Assembly: GCF_023734775.1 (NCBI RefSeq)
Contig: NZ_AP025732.1
Span: 310,001-374,000, forward strand
Direction of reading: 5' to 3'
Length of the DNA stretch: 64,000 bases
Source: Nostoc cf. commune SO-36
GTDB lineage: Bacteria > Cyanobacteriota > Cyanobacteriia > Cyanobacteriales > Nostocaceae
Both the position numbers and the translations under genes were made by a program. Positions within the stretch are counted from its first letter, which is position 1; each line of letters starts with the position of its first letter. The notes beneath the pieces were generated by a model. It was given only the letters and a program-made list of their open reading frames with translations, was not told where the DNA came from and ran no database searches. Positions 54,501 through 62,909 of this stretch are shown in pieces.

Positions 54501-57358
54501 CAGACCGTTATCAACTGGTACATGACTACATCGCCGCCTTTATCCGCCAGCAACAGGAACCGAAGTTAAAGCAGGTGATGGCGGAACTGGAAAAAGAACG
54601 AGAACAAAGAAAGCTGAGTGAAGTAAAACTTAATCGTGTTTTCAAACGCGCCCTTCTTGGTTCCATAAGCGCAGGTTTAGGATTTGCTGTTTTAGCAGCA
54701 GCAACATTCCAGTGGGCAGTAGAAGCAAATGTTAGTCAAATTAACGCCATCAATAATTCTTCTGAAGCCTTTGCTGTCTCTGGACAATACCCAGATGCTT
54801 TAATAACAGCTTTAAGGGCAAGTAACAAACTCAAGCATACACTTTGGGCACAGCACAGAAGCGATACCCTAATGCAGACTGTGGCAACTTTACAGCAAGC
54901 GGTTTATTTAAAGCCAAATGAAAGGAAAGAAAATCGTGCCGTAGAGGCGAATACCTTAGAAGGGCATAGCAGTGTGGTCAGTAGCGTAGTCTTCAGCCCC
55001 GATGGCAAGACACTGGCTTCTGGCAGTGATGACAACACCATCAAACTCTGGGATGTCAGCACAGGCAAAGCCATGAAAGCCCTGACTGGGCATAGTAGTT
55101 GGGTCTTTAGCGTAGTCTTCAGCCCCGATGGCAAGACACTGGCTTCTGGCAGTGAAGACAAGACGATCAAACTCTGGGATGTCAGCACAGGTAAAGCCAT
55201 GAAAACCCTGACTGGGCATAGCAGTAGGGTCACTAGCGTAGTCTTCAGCCCCGATGGCAAGACACTGGCTTCTAGCAGTAATGACAAGACGATCAAACTC
55301 TGGGATGTCAGCACAGGCAAAGCCATGAAAACCCTGACTGGGCGCAGTTTGGTCACTAGCGTAGTCTTCAGCCCCGATGGCAAGACACTGGCTTCTGGCA
55401 GTGATGACAACACCATCAAACTCTGGGATGTCAGCACAGGAAAAGTCATGAAAACCCTGACTGGGCATAGCAGTTGGGTCTTTAGCGTAGTCTTCAGCCC
55501 CGATGGCAAGACACTGGCTTCTGGCAGTAATGACAAGACGATCAAACTCTGGGATGTCAGCACAGGCAAAGCCATGAAAACCCTGACTGGGCGCAGCTTG
55601 GTCACTAGCGTAGTCTTCAACCCCGATGGCAAGACACTGGCTTCTGGCAGTAATGACAAGACGATCAAACTCTGGGATGTCAGCACAGGCAAAGCCATGA
55701 AAACCCTGACTGGGCATAGCAGTAGGGTCACTAGCGTAGTCTTCAGCCCCGATGGCAAGACACTGGCTTCTAGCAGTAATGACAAGACGATCAAACTCTG
55801 GGATGTCAGCACAGGCAAAGCCATGAAAACCCTGACTGGGCGCAGTTTGGTCACTAGCGTAGTCTTCAGCCCCGATGGCAAGACACTGGCTTCTGGCAGT
55901 GATGACAACACCATCAAACTCTGGGATGTCAGCACAGGCAAAGGCATGAAAACCCTGACTGGGCATAGCAGTTTGGTCTTTAGCGTAGTCTTCAGCCCCG
56001 ATGGCAAGACACTGGCTTCTGGCAGTAATGACAAGACGATCAAACTCTGGGATATCAGCACAGGCAAAGCCATGAAAACCCTGACTGGGCGCAGTTTGGT
56101 CACTAGCGTAGTCTTCAACCCCGATGGCAAGACACTGGCTTCTGGCAGTAATGACAAGACGATCAAACTCTGGGATATCAGCACAGGCAAAGCCATTAAA
56201 ACCCTGGCTGGGCATAGCAGTTTGGTCTATAGCGTCGGATTCAGCCCTGATGGCAAGACACTGGCTTCTGGCAGTGAAGACAACACGATCAAACTCTGGG
56301 ATGTCAGCACAGGCAAAGTCATGAAAACCCTGACTGGGCATAGCAGTATAGTCATTAGCGTCGGATTCAGCCCCGATGGCAAGACACTGGCTTCTGGCAG
56401 TGAAGACAAGACGATCAAACTCTGGGATGTCAGCATAGGCAAAGTCATGAAAACCTTGACTGGGCATAGCAGTATTGTCATTAGCGTCGGATTCAGCCCC
56501 AATGGCAAGACACTGGCTTCTGGCAGTGAAGACAAGACGATCAAACTCTGGGATGTCAGCACAGGCAAAGCCATGAAAACCCTGGCTGGGCATAGCAGTT
56601 TGGTCACTAGCGTAGTCTTCAGCCCCGATGGCAAGACACTGGCTTCTGGCAGTGGTGACAAGGCCGTGATTTTATGGGATTTGGATTTCAATGATTTATT
56701 ACTTAGTGCTTGCAATTTGCTCAATAATTACCTGGTTGCCCATCCAGAAGTGTTAGAAGAGTTGCAATCATGCCAAACTCCATCTCGCTTGGTGTTGGGG
56801 GCAACAGTGTTAGTTATCCAAGGTGAGAAGCTAGCGCGAAATGATGATATCAATGGCGCTGTTGAAAAGTTTCGCAAGGCACAGCAGTGGGATAATAATT
56901 TAAAGTTTGATTCGCAGGCGAGAGCGAAAGAGTTGGCGAATCAAGATAAGGTTGAACACCTAGTTGATGAAGGAAATAGCCGCTTACAAGAGAAAAAGTT
57001 TAAGGAAGCGCTAGCGGCTTATACCGAAGCTCTCAAGCTTGATCCGAAAGTTGAAATTACTGCTGATTCTTGGAACTCTCTGTGTTGGGATGGTAGTCTG
57101 CAAAAACAAGCGGCTGATGTATTACCAGCCTGTGAAAAAGCCGTTACACTTGCACCTGAAGATGGCAATAATCGTGATAGCCGTGGCTTGGCGAGGGCGC
57201 TTACAGGCAACTATCAAGGAGCAATTGAAGACTTTGAAGCATACATCGCCCAGACTGACGATAAAGATAGTAAAGCACAACGGCAACGCTGGGTAAAAGA
57301 TTTACGGGCGGGGAAGAATCCGTTTACAGATGCAGAGATTAAAAAGTTACAGAATTAG
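51599..57358 (+). CDS. STAND NTPase with 14 WD40 repeats and TPRs
   Basis: A 1919-residue signalling-type protein. Order: N-terminal alpha/beta domain (about 1-165; SVGQFKLILARCNYASLRDRL) seen in front of several cyanobacterial STAND proteins; TPR-like helices (about 180-470); nSTAND NTPase with Walker A HGQSGVGKSSLVNAGL (about 529-544) and Walker B LIFDQFEEFFF (about 708-718); a hydrophobic span (about 1018-1040); fourteen WD40 repeats (about 1119-1694), enough for two seven-bladed propellers; and C-terminal TPRs (about 1740-1900). Two intergenic-type repeats are translated in frame, at residues about 580-697 and 907-934. In STAND proteins the repeats sense a ligand and the NTPase drives oligomerisation; no enzymatic effector domain is visible here. 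The 5.7-kb frame is unbroken. Confidence 0.88.
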   Translation: MTDSQPPKDNHVNSERSLKQLAWAIESSVGQFKLILARCNYASLRDRLISRLQEICQVEIRVLAVQQSNRTLYTTIQEEFSEEIPACVMVVGLESVQNLSVMLTSANQVREEFRKNFAFPLVLWIDDEIYKQLIHLAPDLESWATTRNFAISTQELVDFIIETANQWFSNNLKFSVDEYIKLENELEAAQKYLLKEPDAYNLEIQANLESLLGFIKQINNQKDSALEHYHNAYKLWQQSNNLERQIKILGEIGFCYYLKAFKHQDINHPDWQATWHYIQEYINFINQFINPDLIANAVVKFGDILRDLQKWETLQSLSEQALVIHQNNNQLRELAKDYGFLAEVALAQKNWVKANQLVQQALKLFSTIPNLESANTSGILSDIPARDLKSKDLSLYQFILGRSQYHLGQTKQATLSLETARDVGNPLEDIRLFLDILRFLQQLYFEQKEYLKAYKIKQQRRSIEQQFGLRAFIGAGKLEATKQAFVETLRSNSPQGNIAPEIAASGRLLDVERLIERMGRPDYKLIVIHGQSGVGKSSLVNAGLVPALKNKAIGTQDYLPVVMRVYTNWVEELGRLLGKSGEWGVGNGEWGEFESQRSASELGSSTSELGTSTSELGTSTSELGTPTSELGTSTSELGTSTSELGTPTSELGTSTSELGTPTSELGTPTSNTQTPHSSLLTPHSPLPTPHSLLSQLRKNEQRNLRTVLIFDQFEEFFFVYTEPAQRKQFFEFLGECLNVLSVKVILSLRVDYIHYLLECNDLSSLKIIGNDILSNNVLYKLGNFSPTDTKSIIQRLTENTSFRLEPALIEQLVQDLAGELGEVRPIELQVVGAQLQTENITTLAEYRQRGTKGELVKRYLDEVVNDCGEENQQAADILLYLLTDEKGTRPLKTRAELERDLVPYFSEIPPTPLKKGGFILSTPFLRGSPQAGGSKTRAEQASEISKLDLVLEIFVQSGLVVLLPENPADRYQLVHDYIAAFIRQQQEPKLKQVMAELEKEREQRKLSEVKLNRVFKRALLGSISAGLGFAVLAAATFQWAVEANVSQINAINNSSEAFAVSGQYPDALITALRASNKLKHTLWAQHRSDTLMQTVATLQQAVYLKPNERKENRAVEANTLEGHSSVVSSVVFSPDGKTLASGSDDNTIKLWDVSTGKAMKALTGHSSWVFSVVFSPDGKTLASGSEDKTIKLWDVSTGKAMKTLTGHSSRVTSVVFSPDGKTLASSSNDKTIKLWDVSTGKAMKTLTGRSLVTSVVFSPDGKTLASGSDDNTIKLWDVSTGKVMKTLTGHSSWVFSVVFSPDGKTLASGSNDKTIKLWDVSTGKAMKTLTGRSLVTSVVFNPDGKTLASGSNDKTIKLWDVSTGKAMKTLTGHSSRVTSVVFSPDGKTLASSSNDKTIKLWDVSTGKAMKTLTGRSLVTSVVFSPDGKTLASGSDDNTIKLWDVSTGKGMKTLTGHSSLVFSVVFSPDGKTLASGSNDKTIKLWDISTGKAMKTLTGRSLVTSVVFNPDGKTLASGSNDKTIKLWDISTGKAIKTLAGHSSLVYSVGFSPDGKTLASGSEDNTIKLWDVSTGKVMKTLTGHSSIVISVGFSPDGKTLASGSEDKTIKLWDVSIGKVMKTLTGHSSIVISVGFSPNGKTLASGSEDKTIKLWDVSTGKAMKTLAGHSSLVTSVVFSPDGKTLASGSGDKAVILWDLDFNDLLLSACNLLNNYLVAHPEVLEELQSCQTPSRLVLGATVLVIQGEKLARNDDINGAVEKFRKAQQWDNNLKFDSQARAKELANQDKVEHLVDEGNSRLQEKKFKEALAAYTEALKLDPKVEITADSWNSLCWDGSLQKQAADVLPACEKAVTLAPEDGNNRDSRGLARALTGNYQGAIEDFEAYIAQTDDKDSKAQRQRWVKDLRAGKNPFTDAEIKKLQN
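53337..53690 (+). repeat. In-frame repeat insertion in the NTPase domain
   Basis: It lies between Walker A and Walker B. Left arm: GGGGAATGGGGAGTGGGGAA words; right arm: inverted CACTCCCCACTCCCC words; between them, ten 21-base units (core TCAGAACTCGGAACTTCAAC plus C) at 53396-53605, read as SELGTST/SELGTPT. The flanking protein LGRLLGK and LLSQLRKNEQRNLRTVL would join directly without it. Confidence 0.85.
54319..54399. repeat. In-frame GATCCCCCC element inside the STAND gene
   Basis: 81 bases, 27 codons, read as IPPTPLKKGGFILSTPFLRG plus a few residues. It is an inverted relative of 33434-33518: GATCCCCCCAACCCCCCTT at one end and GCGGGGGGATC at the other. Confidence 0.88.
55208..56203 (+). 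repeat. Duplicated 498-bp block of four WD40 units
   Basis: WD40 units 3-6 (55208-55705) and 7-10 (55706-56203) match each other unit by unit, including the same alternation of 42-residue GHSS units and 41-residue GRS units. The two blocks abut exactly 498 bases apart, so the array grew by a recent tandem duplication of four units. Confidence 0.9.
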
Positions 57359-57663
57359 GGAATTGAGCATTTTAATTCTCTTATCTCTTTATTCTGTATC
57401 AATATGGAATAGACGAAATAGATAAACATTCAAAGCCCTGTGACATCAACTTGACTCCTGAGAATTTTGGCACAACAGCATTGAAGTCTTCTCATTATTC
57501 TTGCTCTTAATTCAAGTGCATTTTTTACACCTTTTTTTATGCCTATCTTAATTAATTTGTCAAGTTCACCCTAGACTAAATTAGATGAGCTTACCCTGGA
57601 TATAAACTGAAGGAAAACTAATAAATACTGACAGTATAATCATCAATACAAGCTTGTTTGAAT

Positions 57664-57823
57664 GGGAGCATCCCAATTTTGCTTAAATCTTTTCCCTCAC
57701 CCCCAGTCCCTCTCCCATCTTTGGGAGAGGGGAGACATAATTCTAGTTCCCCTTCTCCCAAAGATGGGAGAAGGGGTTAGGGGATGAGGGCGATCAAAGT
57801 TTTTGCACATTTGGGATGCTCCC
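57664..57823. mobile_element. 160-bp MITE with 8-bp target duplication
   Basis: Ends GGGAGCATCCCAA and TTGGGATGCTCCC are exact 13-base inverted repeats. GTTTGAAT lies directly outside both ends (57656-57663 and 57824-57831), an 8-base target duplication. The interior is the CCCTCACCCCC...GGGATGAGGG dispersed element with two hairpins on CTCTCCCATC/TTTGGGAGAG. No ORF: it must have moved using a transposase from elsewhere. The rest of the 670-bp spacer shows no gene. Confidence 0.88.
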
Positions 57824-58028
57824 GTTTGAATGATGATTTTTTTGTGCAATAAGTTTTATAAAAACTTTATCGTTATAAATATTAAGTAGAAAACTATATT
57901 GGGAAACATAAATATATAACCTTATCAGGGTTGGGTTCCATGAGGAGCTAATTCAACAGAATTGTAAATCAAAACATTCTTTTGTCAGGATAGCTCGGAA
58001 CTAATTTGCCAACTATTGAACAGAATTT

Positions 58029-59741
58029 ATGAAACTCAATCAGAACCTCTTTTTCTACTCATTCCTAGCTCGTTTCCGATGGCTCAAGAAAAGTTACACC
58101 GCTAAAATCATGTTGGTGGCATTTTTGGGCACTCACGTACCGCTTTTGACCTTACTTTTGAGTTTCGTCATCTCAAACTCCTATTCTTTAGATATGGCGA
58201 TCCGAGTTATGATCATTGCTTTGTTAGCTACATTAGCGGGTACGGCTGTGACTCTCTACGCGCTACACCACCTCCTCAAACCAGTTATTTTGACATCAAC
58301 TGCATTACAAAATTATCTAAGTACCAAAACTCTACCTGAATTGCCTACGGAATTTGCTGATGAAGCCGGTACATTAATGGCAGATACCTCACAAACTCTT
58401 CACAAATTAGATGAGTTAATTCACTACATCACTAATTATGATGATCTAACTGGATTACCCAATCGTGATTTATTCTGCGATCGCCTCCATGAAATTCTAT
58501 CCAAACCTGAAAACAACCAGCGCCTTGTAGCTGTCTTTTTGCTAAGTATTGATGATTTCACTGCTATAAGTCATGGGTTGGAGCATGAGGCAATAAATTT
58601 GTTGTTAAGAGCAGTTGCCCAGAGGTTATCAACCTGCATAACACAAACACATATTCTTGCCCATTTGAGTGGAGATGAATTTGCTCTTGTCCAAATAGAA
58701 ATTCATTCTTTTGAAAATCTGATTAAGCTATCTCAAGTGCTTTTGAATACCCTAAGCAAACCCTTTTCTCTAGAAGGCAACTTGATTCATATCACCGCCA
58801 GCATCGGCATCACAATTAATGGACTAAATGATCACAATAGCGTAGATCAACTCTTGCAACAGGCTCATATAGCACTGTACCAGGCGAAGCAGCAAGGACG
58901 TAGCCAATACCAATTCTATTCGCCAGAAATTAATACTCAGTTGCAGGAGCGACTGACATTAGAAAATGAATTACATGGGGCGCTTGAGCGCAACGAAATG
59001 GTGGTTTATTATCAACCTTTAATTGACTTACACAGTGGACACATTACAGCTATGGAAGCGTTGATTCGCTGGCAGCATCCTACATTAGGCTTGGTTGCTC
59101 CAGCAAAGTTTATTCCCATTGCCGAAGCTAATGGTGCGATCGTACCAATTGGTGAATGGGTTTTGCGAACTGCTTGCGCTCAAAACCGTGCTTGGCAGCT
59201 TGCTGGATTTACCCCAATTCGGATATCTGTGAATCTGTCAGCTCGACAGTTTGAACAACCTTATCTGGTTGAGGTGATCAACCAAATTCTTGAGGAGACT
59301 GGACTTAAAGCATCTGATCTGGAACTGGAAGTAACGGAAAGCTTCTTGATGAGTGATATTGAGCGATCGGTTAAAACCTTAAAACAATTACGAGAACTGG
59401 GTATATGGTTGGCTTTAGACGACTTCGGCACTGGTTATTCCTCCCTGAATTACTTGAAGCGCTTTCCTGTAAATATGCTCAAGATTGATCGCTCATTTGT
59501 GCAAGATGTCATGTCTAATCCTGATAGCGCTGCCGTCACTAATGCGATTATTGCCCTAGCAAAGAGCCTACGGTTAAGTATCACGGCAGAAGGTGTGGAA
59601 ACCCAAGAACAGCTTGACTACCTGCGAATGCAGGGATGTGATGAAGGTCAGGGTTTTTACTTCAGTTGTCCTGTTCCTGCTGATATAATTGCCCCGATGT
59701 TGCAGAAAATTTCTCAGCAGATGGAAATAATTACAGCATAA
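58029..59741 (+). CDS. Membrane GGDEF-EAL protein, probable c-di-GMP phosphodiesterase
   Basis: A 570-residue protein with two N-terminal membrane spans (about 28-48 and 58-78), a short HAMP-like linker, a GGDEF domain (about 135-300) and an EAL domain (about 310-560). The GGDEF signature reads LSGDEF (about 212-217), one change from GGDEF, with a weak upstream metal region (SIDDFTAIS), so cyclase activity is doubtful. The EAL side is intact: MEALIRWQHP, NLSARQF, LEVTESFLM and ALDDFGTGYSSLNYL, which predicts hydrolysis of cyclic di-GMP. No sensor domain is present beyond the membrane part. It is monocistronic. Confidence 0.9.
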   Translation: MKLNQNLFFYSFLARFRWLKKSYTAKIMLVAFLGTHVPLLTLLLSFVISNSYSLDMAIRVMIIALLATLAGTAVTLYALHHLLKPVILTSTALQNYLSTKTLPELPTEFADEAGTLMADTSQTLHKLDELIHYITNYDDLTGLPNRDLFCDRLHEILSKPENNQRLVAVFLLSIDDFTAISHGLEHEAINLLLRAVAQRLSTCITQTHILAHLSGDEFALVQIEIHSFENLIKLSQVLLNTLSKPFSLEGNLIHITASIGITINGLNDHNSVDQLLQQAHIALYQAKQQGRSQYQFYSPEINTQLQERLTLENELHGALERNEMVVYYQPLIDLHSGHITAMEALIRWQHPTLGLVAPAKFIPIAEANGAIVPIGEWVLRTACAQNRAWQLAGFTPIRISVNLSARQFEQPYLVEVINQILEETGLKASDLELEVTESFLMSDIERSVKTLKQLRELGIWLALDDFGTGYSSLNYLKRFPVNMLKIDRSFVQDVMSNPDSAAVTNAIIALAKSLRLSITAEGVETQEQLDYLRMQGCDEGQGFYFSCPVPADIIAPMLQKISQQMEIITA

Positions 59742-59878
59742 GCGATGCCCCAAAGCCGGGCGGCTGCAAATTGCTCCGCCTGAGTTCCATCTGGTAGAGA
59801 CATTGCCACATAAGCGAGCGTGGGTTGGTTCATTCTCTCTATCCAGGTGTTTCTGCGAATTTGAACTTTGATTTCCAT
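59714..59878 (-). CDS. Possible small ORF or gene remnant
   Basis: 54 codons starting ATG (59878) with natural-looking sequence MEIKVQIRRNTWIERMNQPT and YVAMSLPDGTQAEQFAAARL, but unrecognised. It runs into the end of the GGDEF-EAL gene on the opposite strand and stops there, so it may be a truncated remnant. No ribosome binding site stands out. Confidence 0.25.
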   Translation of the reverse strand: MEIKVQIRRNTWIERMNQPTLAYVAMSLPDGTQAEQFAAARLWGIAYAVIISIC

Positions 59879-59921
59879 CCAATTAATTTTTTCAGAAAGT
59901 GATGTAAATTACTAGATGAGC

Positions 59922-60824
59922 TTATTGTCTTTCTTGAAACTTACTAATAACTTTTTGAGTAAATTGTAAAAAATTCTCTGCAATAGGCGTTAAACTGTTT
60001 TGCTGCCAGATTACGGCAGTTTCTATTACAGGTACTTCTTCAAGAATAGGACGATAAACTACACCAGACCTTTGAAGATTCTGTAGAGAAGATGGTGTAA
60101 TCGCCACACCCATTCCAGCCGAGACTAATCCAATAATTGTTTGCATTTGAATCGCCTCCTGAGTAATGTTAGGTTTGAAGTTTCTCTGCTGAAAAAGACT
60201 CATGATGCGATCATAAAGTCCTGGGGCTAGATAGCGGGGAAACATGATCAAAGGTTCACTTAAGAGTGATTGCACACAGATGTGTTCTTTTTGAGCCAAT
60301 GAATGAGTTGAGGACAAAGCCACAACTAAAGTTTCGCTGTGAATGCACTTATAAGATAGTGTGTCATCTTCTAAAGGTGGATGAGCAAAACCCACATGGA
60401 TTAGTGAATCTCTCAGTGCTTGCTCCTGTTTACTTGTAGTTAACTCTAGTAAGACTAGTTCTACTTCCAGAAATTGCTCACGAAATTGCCGCAAAATCAA
60501 GGGTAATAGGTCGTAAATTACCAAACTAGTAAATCCGATTCGGAGTTGACCTGTTTCACCTCTTCCAGTCTTTTGAGTCAACGCCACTGCTGTTTCTAGT
60601 TGCACCAGTAGTTGATAAGCCTCTTGTAAAAAAACCTTACCAGCTTCTGTTAATTGTACTTGTCGCTTAGTTTTGCGTTCAAAAAGTTTTACTCCTAGTT
60701 CTGCTTCTAGTTGCTGAATTTGTTGGCTCAAAGGCGGTTGAGCTATATGCAGCCTTTCTGCGGCTTTAGTGAAATGTAGTTCTTCAGCTACAGCAATAAA
60801 GTAGCGCAGGTGTCGTAGTTCCAT
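59922..60824 (-). CDS. LysR-family transcriptional regulator
   Basis: A 300-residue regulator. The winged helix at 1-60 (MELRHLRYFIAVAEELHFTK, AAERLHIAQPPLSQQIQQLE) is canonical, followed by a co-inducer-binding domain (about 90-295, with LRIGFTSLVIYDLLP and GLVSAGMGVAITPSSL). It is divergent from ilvD, with 104 bp between them; LysR proteins commonly control the divergent neighbour, so ilvD may be its target and a branched-chain intermediate its effector. This is inference from arrangement. Confidence 0.9.
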   Translation of the reverse strand: MELRHLRYFIAVAEELHFTKAAERLHIAQPPLSQQIQQLEAELGVKLFERKTKRQVQLTEAGKVFLQEAYQLLVQLETAVALTQKTGRGETGQLRIGFTSLVIYDLLPLILRQFREQFLEVELVLLELTTSKQEQALRDSLIHVGFAHPPLEDDTLSYKCIHSETLVVALSSTHSLAQKEHICVQSLLSEPLIMFPRYLAPGLYDRIMSLFQQRNFKPNITQEAIQMQTIIGLVSAGMGVAITPSSLQNLQRSGVVYRPILEEVPVIETAVIWQQNSLTPIAENFLQFTQKVISKFQERQ

Positions 60825-60866
60825 ATTTTTGATAGTTTATAAGTCTCAATTTTAAATAAATATATA

Positions 60867-60896
60867 TTGGACATCTTAAAAAAGTCTACGTATCAT
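60867..60896 (+). promoter_or_regulatory. Candidate promoter of ilvD
   Basis: TTGGAC (60867-60872), 18 bases, then TATCAT (60891-60896) resembles a sigma-70-type promoter. It lies in the 104-bp divergent gap, where a LysR-type operator would also be expected; AT-rich ATAAATATATATTGG just upstream could be part of it. Confidence 0.4.
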
Positions 60897-60928
60897 ACTC
60901 GTACAAGGATTTGAGCGAGGTTAGAGCA

Positions 60929-62638
60929 ATGGGTGAAAAAACAATTTCGTCAGAGAATTTTAGAAGTAAAGTTGTTACACAAGGAGTGCAGCGATCGCCA
61001 AATCGGGCTATGCTGCGTGCAGTAGGTTTTCAGGATGAAGACTTTAACAAAGCAATTGTGGGTGTGGCTAATGCTTACAGCACCATCACTCCCTGTAACA
61101 TGGGGATTAATCAACTAGCACTCATAGCTGAAACTGGCATTAAACTAGCTGGGGCAATGCCGCAAATGTTCGGCACAATTACTATTAGCGATGGGATTTC
61201 GATGGGAACTGAGGGGATGAAATATTCCCTAGTCTCACGAGAAGTGATTGCTGACTCCATTGAAACCGTCTGTAATGGTCAAAGTATGGATGGTGTGCTT
61301 GCCATTGGTGGCTGTGATAAAAATATGCCAGGGGCAATGATTGCAATGGCGCGGATGAATATCCCGGCTATCTTTGTTTACGGTGGGACAATTAAACCCG
61401 GACACTACCAGGGTCGTGACTTGACTGTTGTGAGTTCCTTTGAGGCTGTGGGTGAATACAGTGCTGGTAAAATTGACGACACCGAACTGATGGAAGTAGA
61501 ACGCCGCGCTTGTCCTGGTGCTGGTTCTTGCGGTGGGATGTTCACAGCCAATACTATGTCCTCGGCTTTTGAAGCGATGGGTATGAGTTTACCCTATTCT
61601 TCCACAATGACCGCGGAAGATGAAGAAAAAGCTGATAGCACTGAAGAATCAGCCAAGGTATTAGTAGAAGCAATTCGCAATCAATTGTTACCCCGGCACA
61701 TTATCACGCGCAAATCTATAGAAAATGCTATTTCTGTAATTATGGCTGTGGGTGGTTCAACTAACGCTGTATTACATTTTCTAGCGATCGCTCGTGCAGC
61801 TGGTGTAGAACTTAATCTAGATGATTTTGAAACTATCCGCGATCGTGTCCCTGTTTTATGTGATTTAAAACCCAGTGGTAGATATGTCGCTACAGACTTA
61901 CATCAAGCTGGTGGTATTCCCCAAGTGATGAAAATGCTATTGGTACATGGATTACTTCACGGTGACTGTATCACCATCACAGGTAAAACCATCGCCGAAA
62001 TTTTAGCAGATGTCCCCGATGAACCAGCCACCAATCAAGATGTGATTCGTCCTTGGAATAACCCGATGTATGCCCAAGGTCACTTAGCCATTCTGAAAGG
62101 GAATCTCGCTACAGAGGGAGCAGTCGCAAAAATTGCCGGGGTGAAAAATCCCAGTATTACTGGTACTGCACGGGTATTTGACTCCGAGGAAGAATGTTTA
62201 GATGCCATCCTTGCAAGTAAGATTAAAGCCGGTGATGTAATTATCGTCCGCTACGAAGGCCCGATTGGCGGCCCTGGTATGCGGGAAATGTTGGCTCCCA
62301 CCTCAGCACTTATTGGTGCGGGTTTAGGTGATGCAGTCGGATTGATTACTGATGGACGCTTTTCAGGCGGTACTTACGGGATGGTAGTCGGACACGTTGC
62401 TCCCGAAGCCGCCGTTGGTGGTGCGATCGCTCTGGTTGAAGAAGGTGATAGCATCACTATTGACGCTAATTCTCGCTTGTTACAAATCAACATTTCTGAT
62501 GCAGAGTTAGCCAGTCGCCGCGCCAAATGGCAACCCCGTCCACCCCGTTATACAAAAGGCATCTTAGCAAAATATGCGAAGTTAGTTTCCTCTAGCAGTG
62601 TTGGTGCTGTCACAGATTTGGATTTATTTAACGAGTAG
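60929..62638 (+). CDS. ilvD: Dihydroxy-acid dehydratase
   Basis: IlvD dehydrates 2,3-dihydroxy-isovalerate and its methylvalerate homologue in valine, isoleucine and leucine synthesis, using an iron-sulfur cluster. The 569-residue protein shows the cluster cysteines in [21 protein letters not shown] and [15 protein letters not shown], and the C-terminal [12 protein letters not shown] and [20 protein letters not shown]. Length is standard. I set the start at ATG 60929 with GAGG about 9 bases upstream; TTG 60911 would add six residues. Confidence 0.95.
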   Translation: MGEKTISSENFRSKVVTQGVQRSPNRAMLRAVGFQDEDFNKAIVGVANAYSTITPCNMGINQLALIAETGIKLAGAMPQMFGTITISDGISMGTEGMKYSLVSREVIADSIETVCNGQSMDGVLAIGGCDKNMPGAMIAMARMNIPAIFVYGGTIKPGHYQGRDLTVVSSFEAVGEYSAGKIDDTELMEVERRACPGAGSCGGMFTANTMSSAFEAMGMSLPYSSTMTAEDEEKADSTEESAKVLVEAIRNQLLPRHIITRKSIENAISVIMAVGGSTNAVLHFLAIARAAGVELNLDDFETIRDRVPVLCDLKPSGRYVATDLHQAGGIPQVMKMLLVHGLLHGDCITITGKTIAEILADVPDEPATNQDVIRPWNNPMYAQGHLAILKGNLATEGAVAKIAGVKNPSITGTARVFDSEEECLDAILASKIKAGDVIIVRYEGPIGGPGMREMLAPTSALIGAGLGDAVGLITDGRFSGGTYGMVVGHVAPEAAVGGAIALVEEGDSITIDANSRLLQINISDAELASRRAKWQPRPPRYTKGILAKYAKLVSSSSVGAVTDLDLFNE

Positions 62639-62726
62639 GGAGTAAGACCATATTATACCGAGCTTTACACTCCTTCTCCCTTTAACCATTACAGCAGATA
62701 GCAACAGGCGTGAGGTACAGATAATC

Positions 62727-62757
62727 GTAGGGGCACAACTATTTATTATGCCCCTAC
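62727..62757. repeat. Small hairpin GTAGGGGCA...TGCCCCTAC
   Basis: Nine exact base pairs around a 13-base AT-rich loop in the 271-bp gap after ilvD. It may act as its terminator, though no T-run follows directly; it resembles the TGCCCCTACGATAAATC part of the repeats at 3367 and 44139. Confidence 0.5.
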
Positions 62758-62909
62758 CCGTGTACTTCATTTACCTAAAATACGCTGTAAGTAAGGAAGA
62801 ACAAAACCACTTAGTAGAAAATAGTTTGAGTTTTGGCTATATTACATCACACAATTTTCTCTTAAAGGGTGACTATAGGATGAGCGAATGCCAAAGTACA
62901 CAATAAATT

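Noticed and set aside
54904..56593. Very long open frames (430 and 545 codons) on the minus strand across the WD40 array
   Set aside because: They are shadows of a repeat unit divisible by three; the plus-strand frame encodes clear WD40 motifs.
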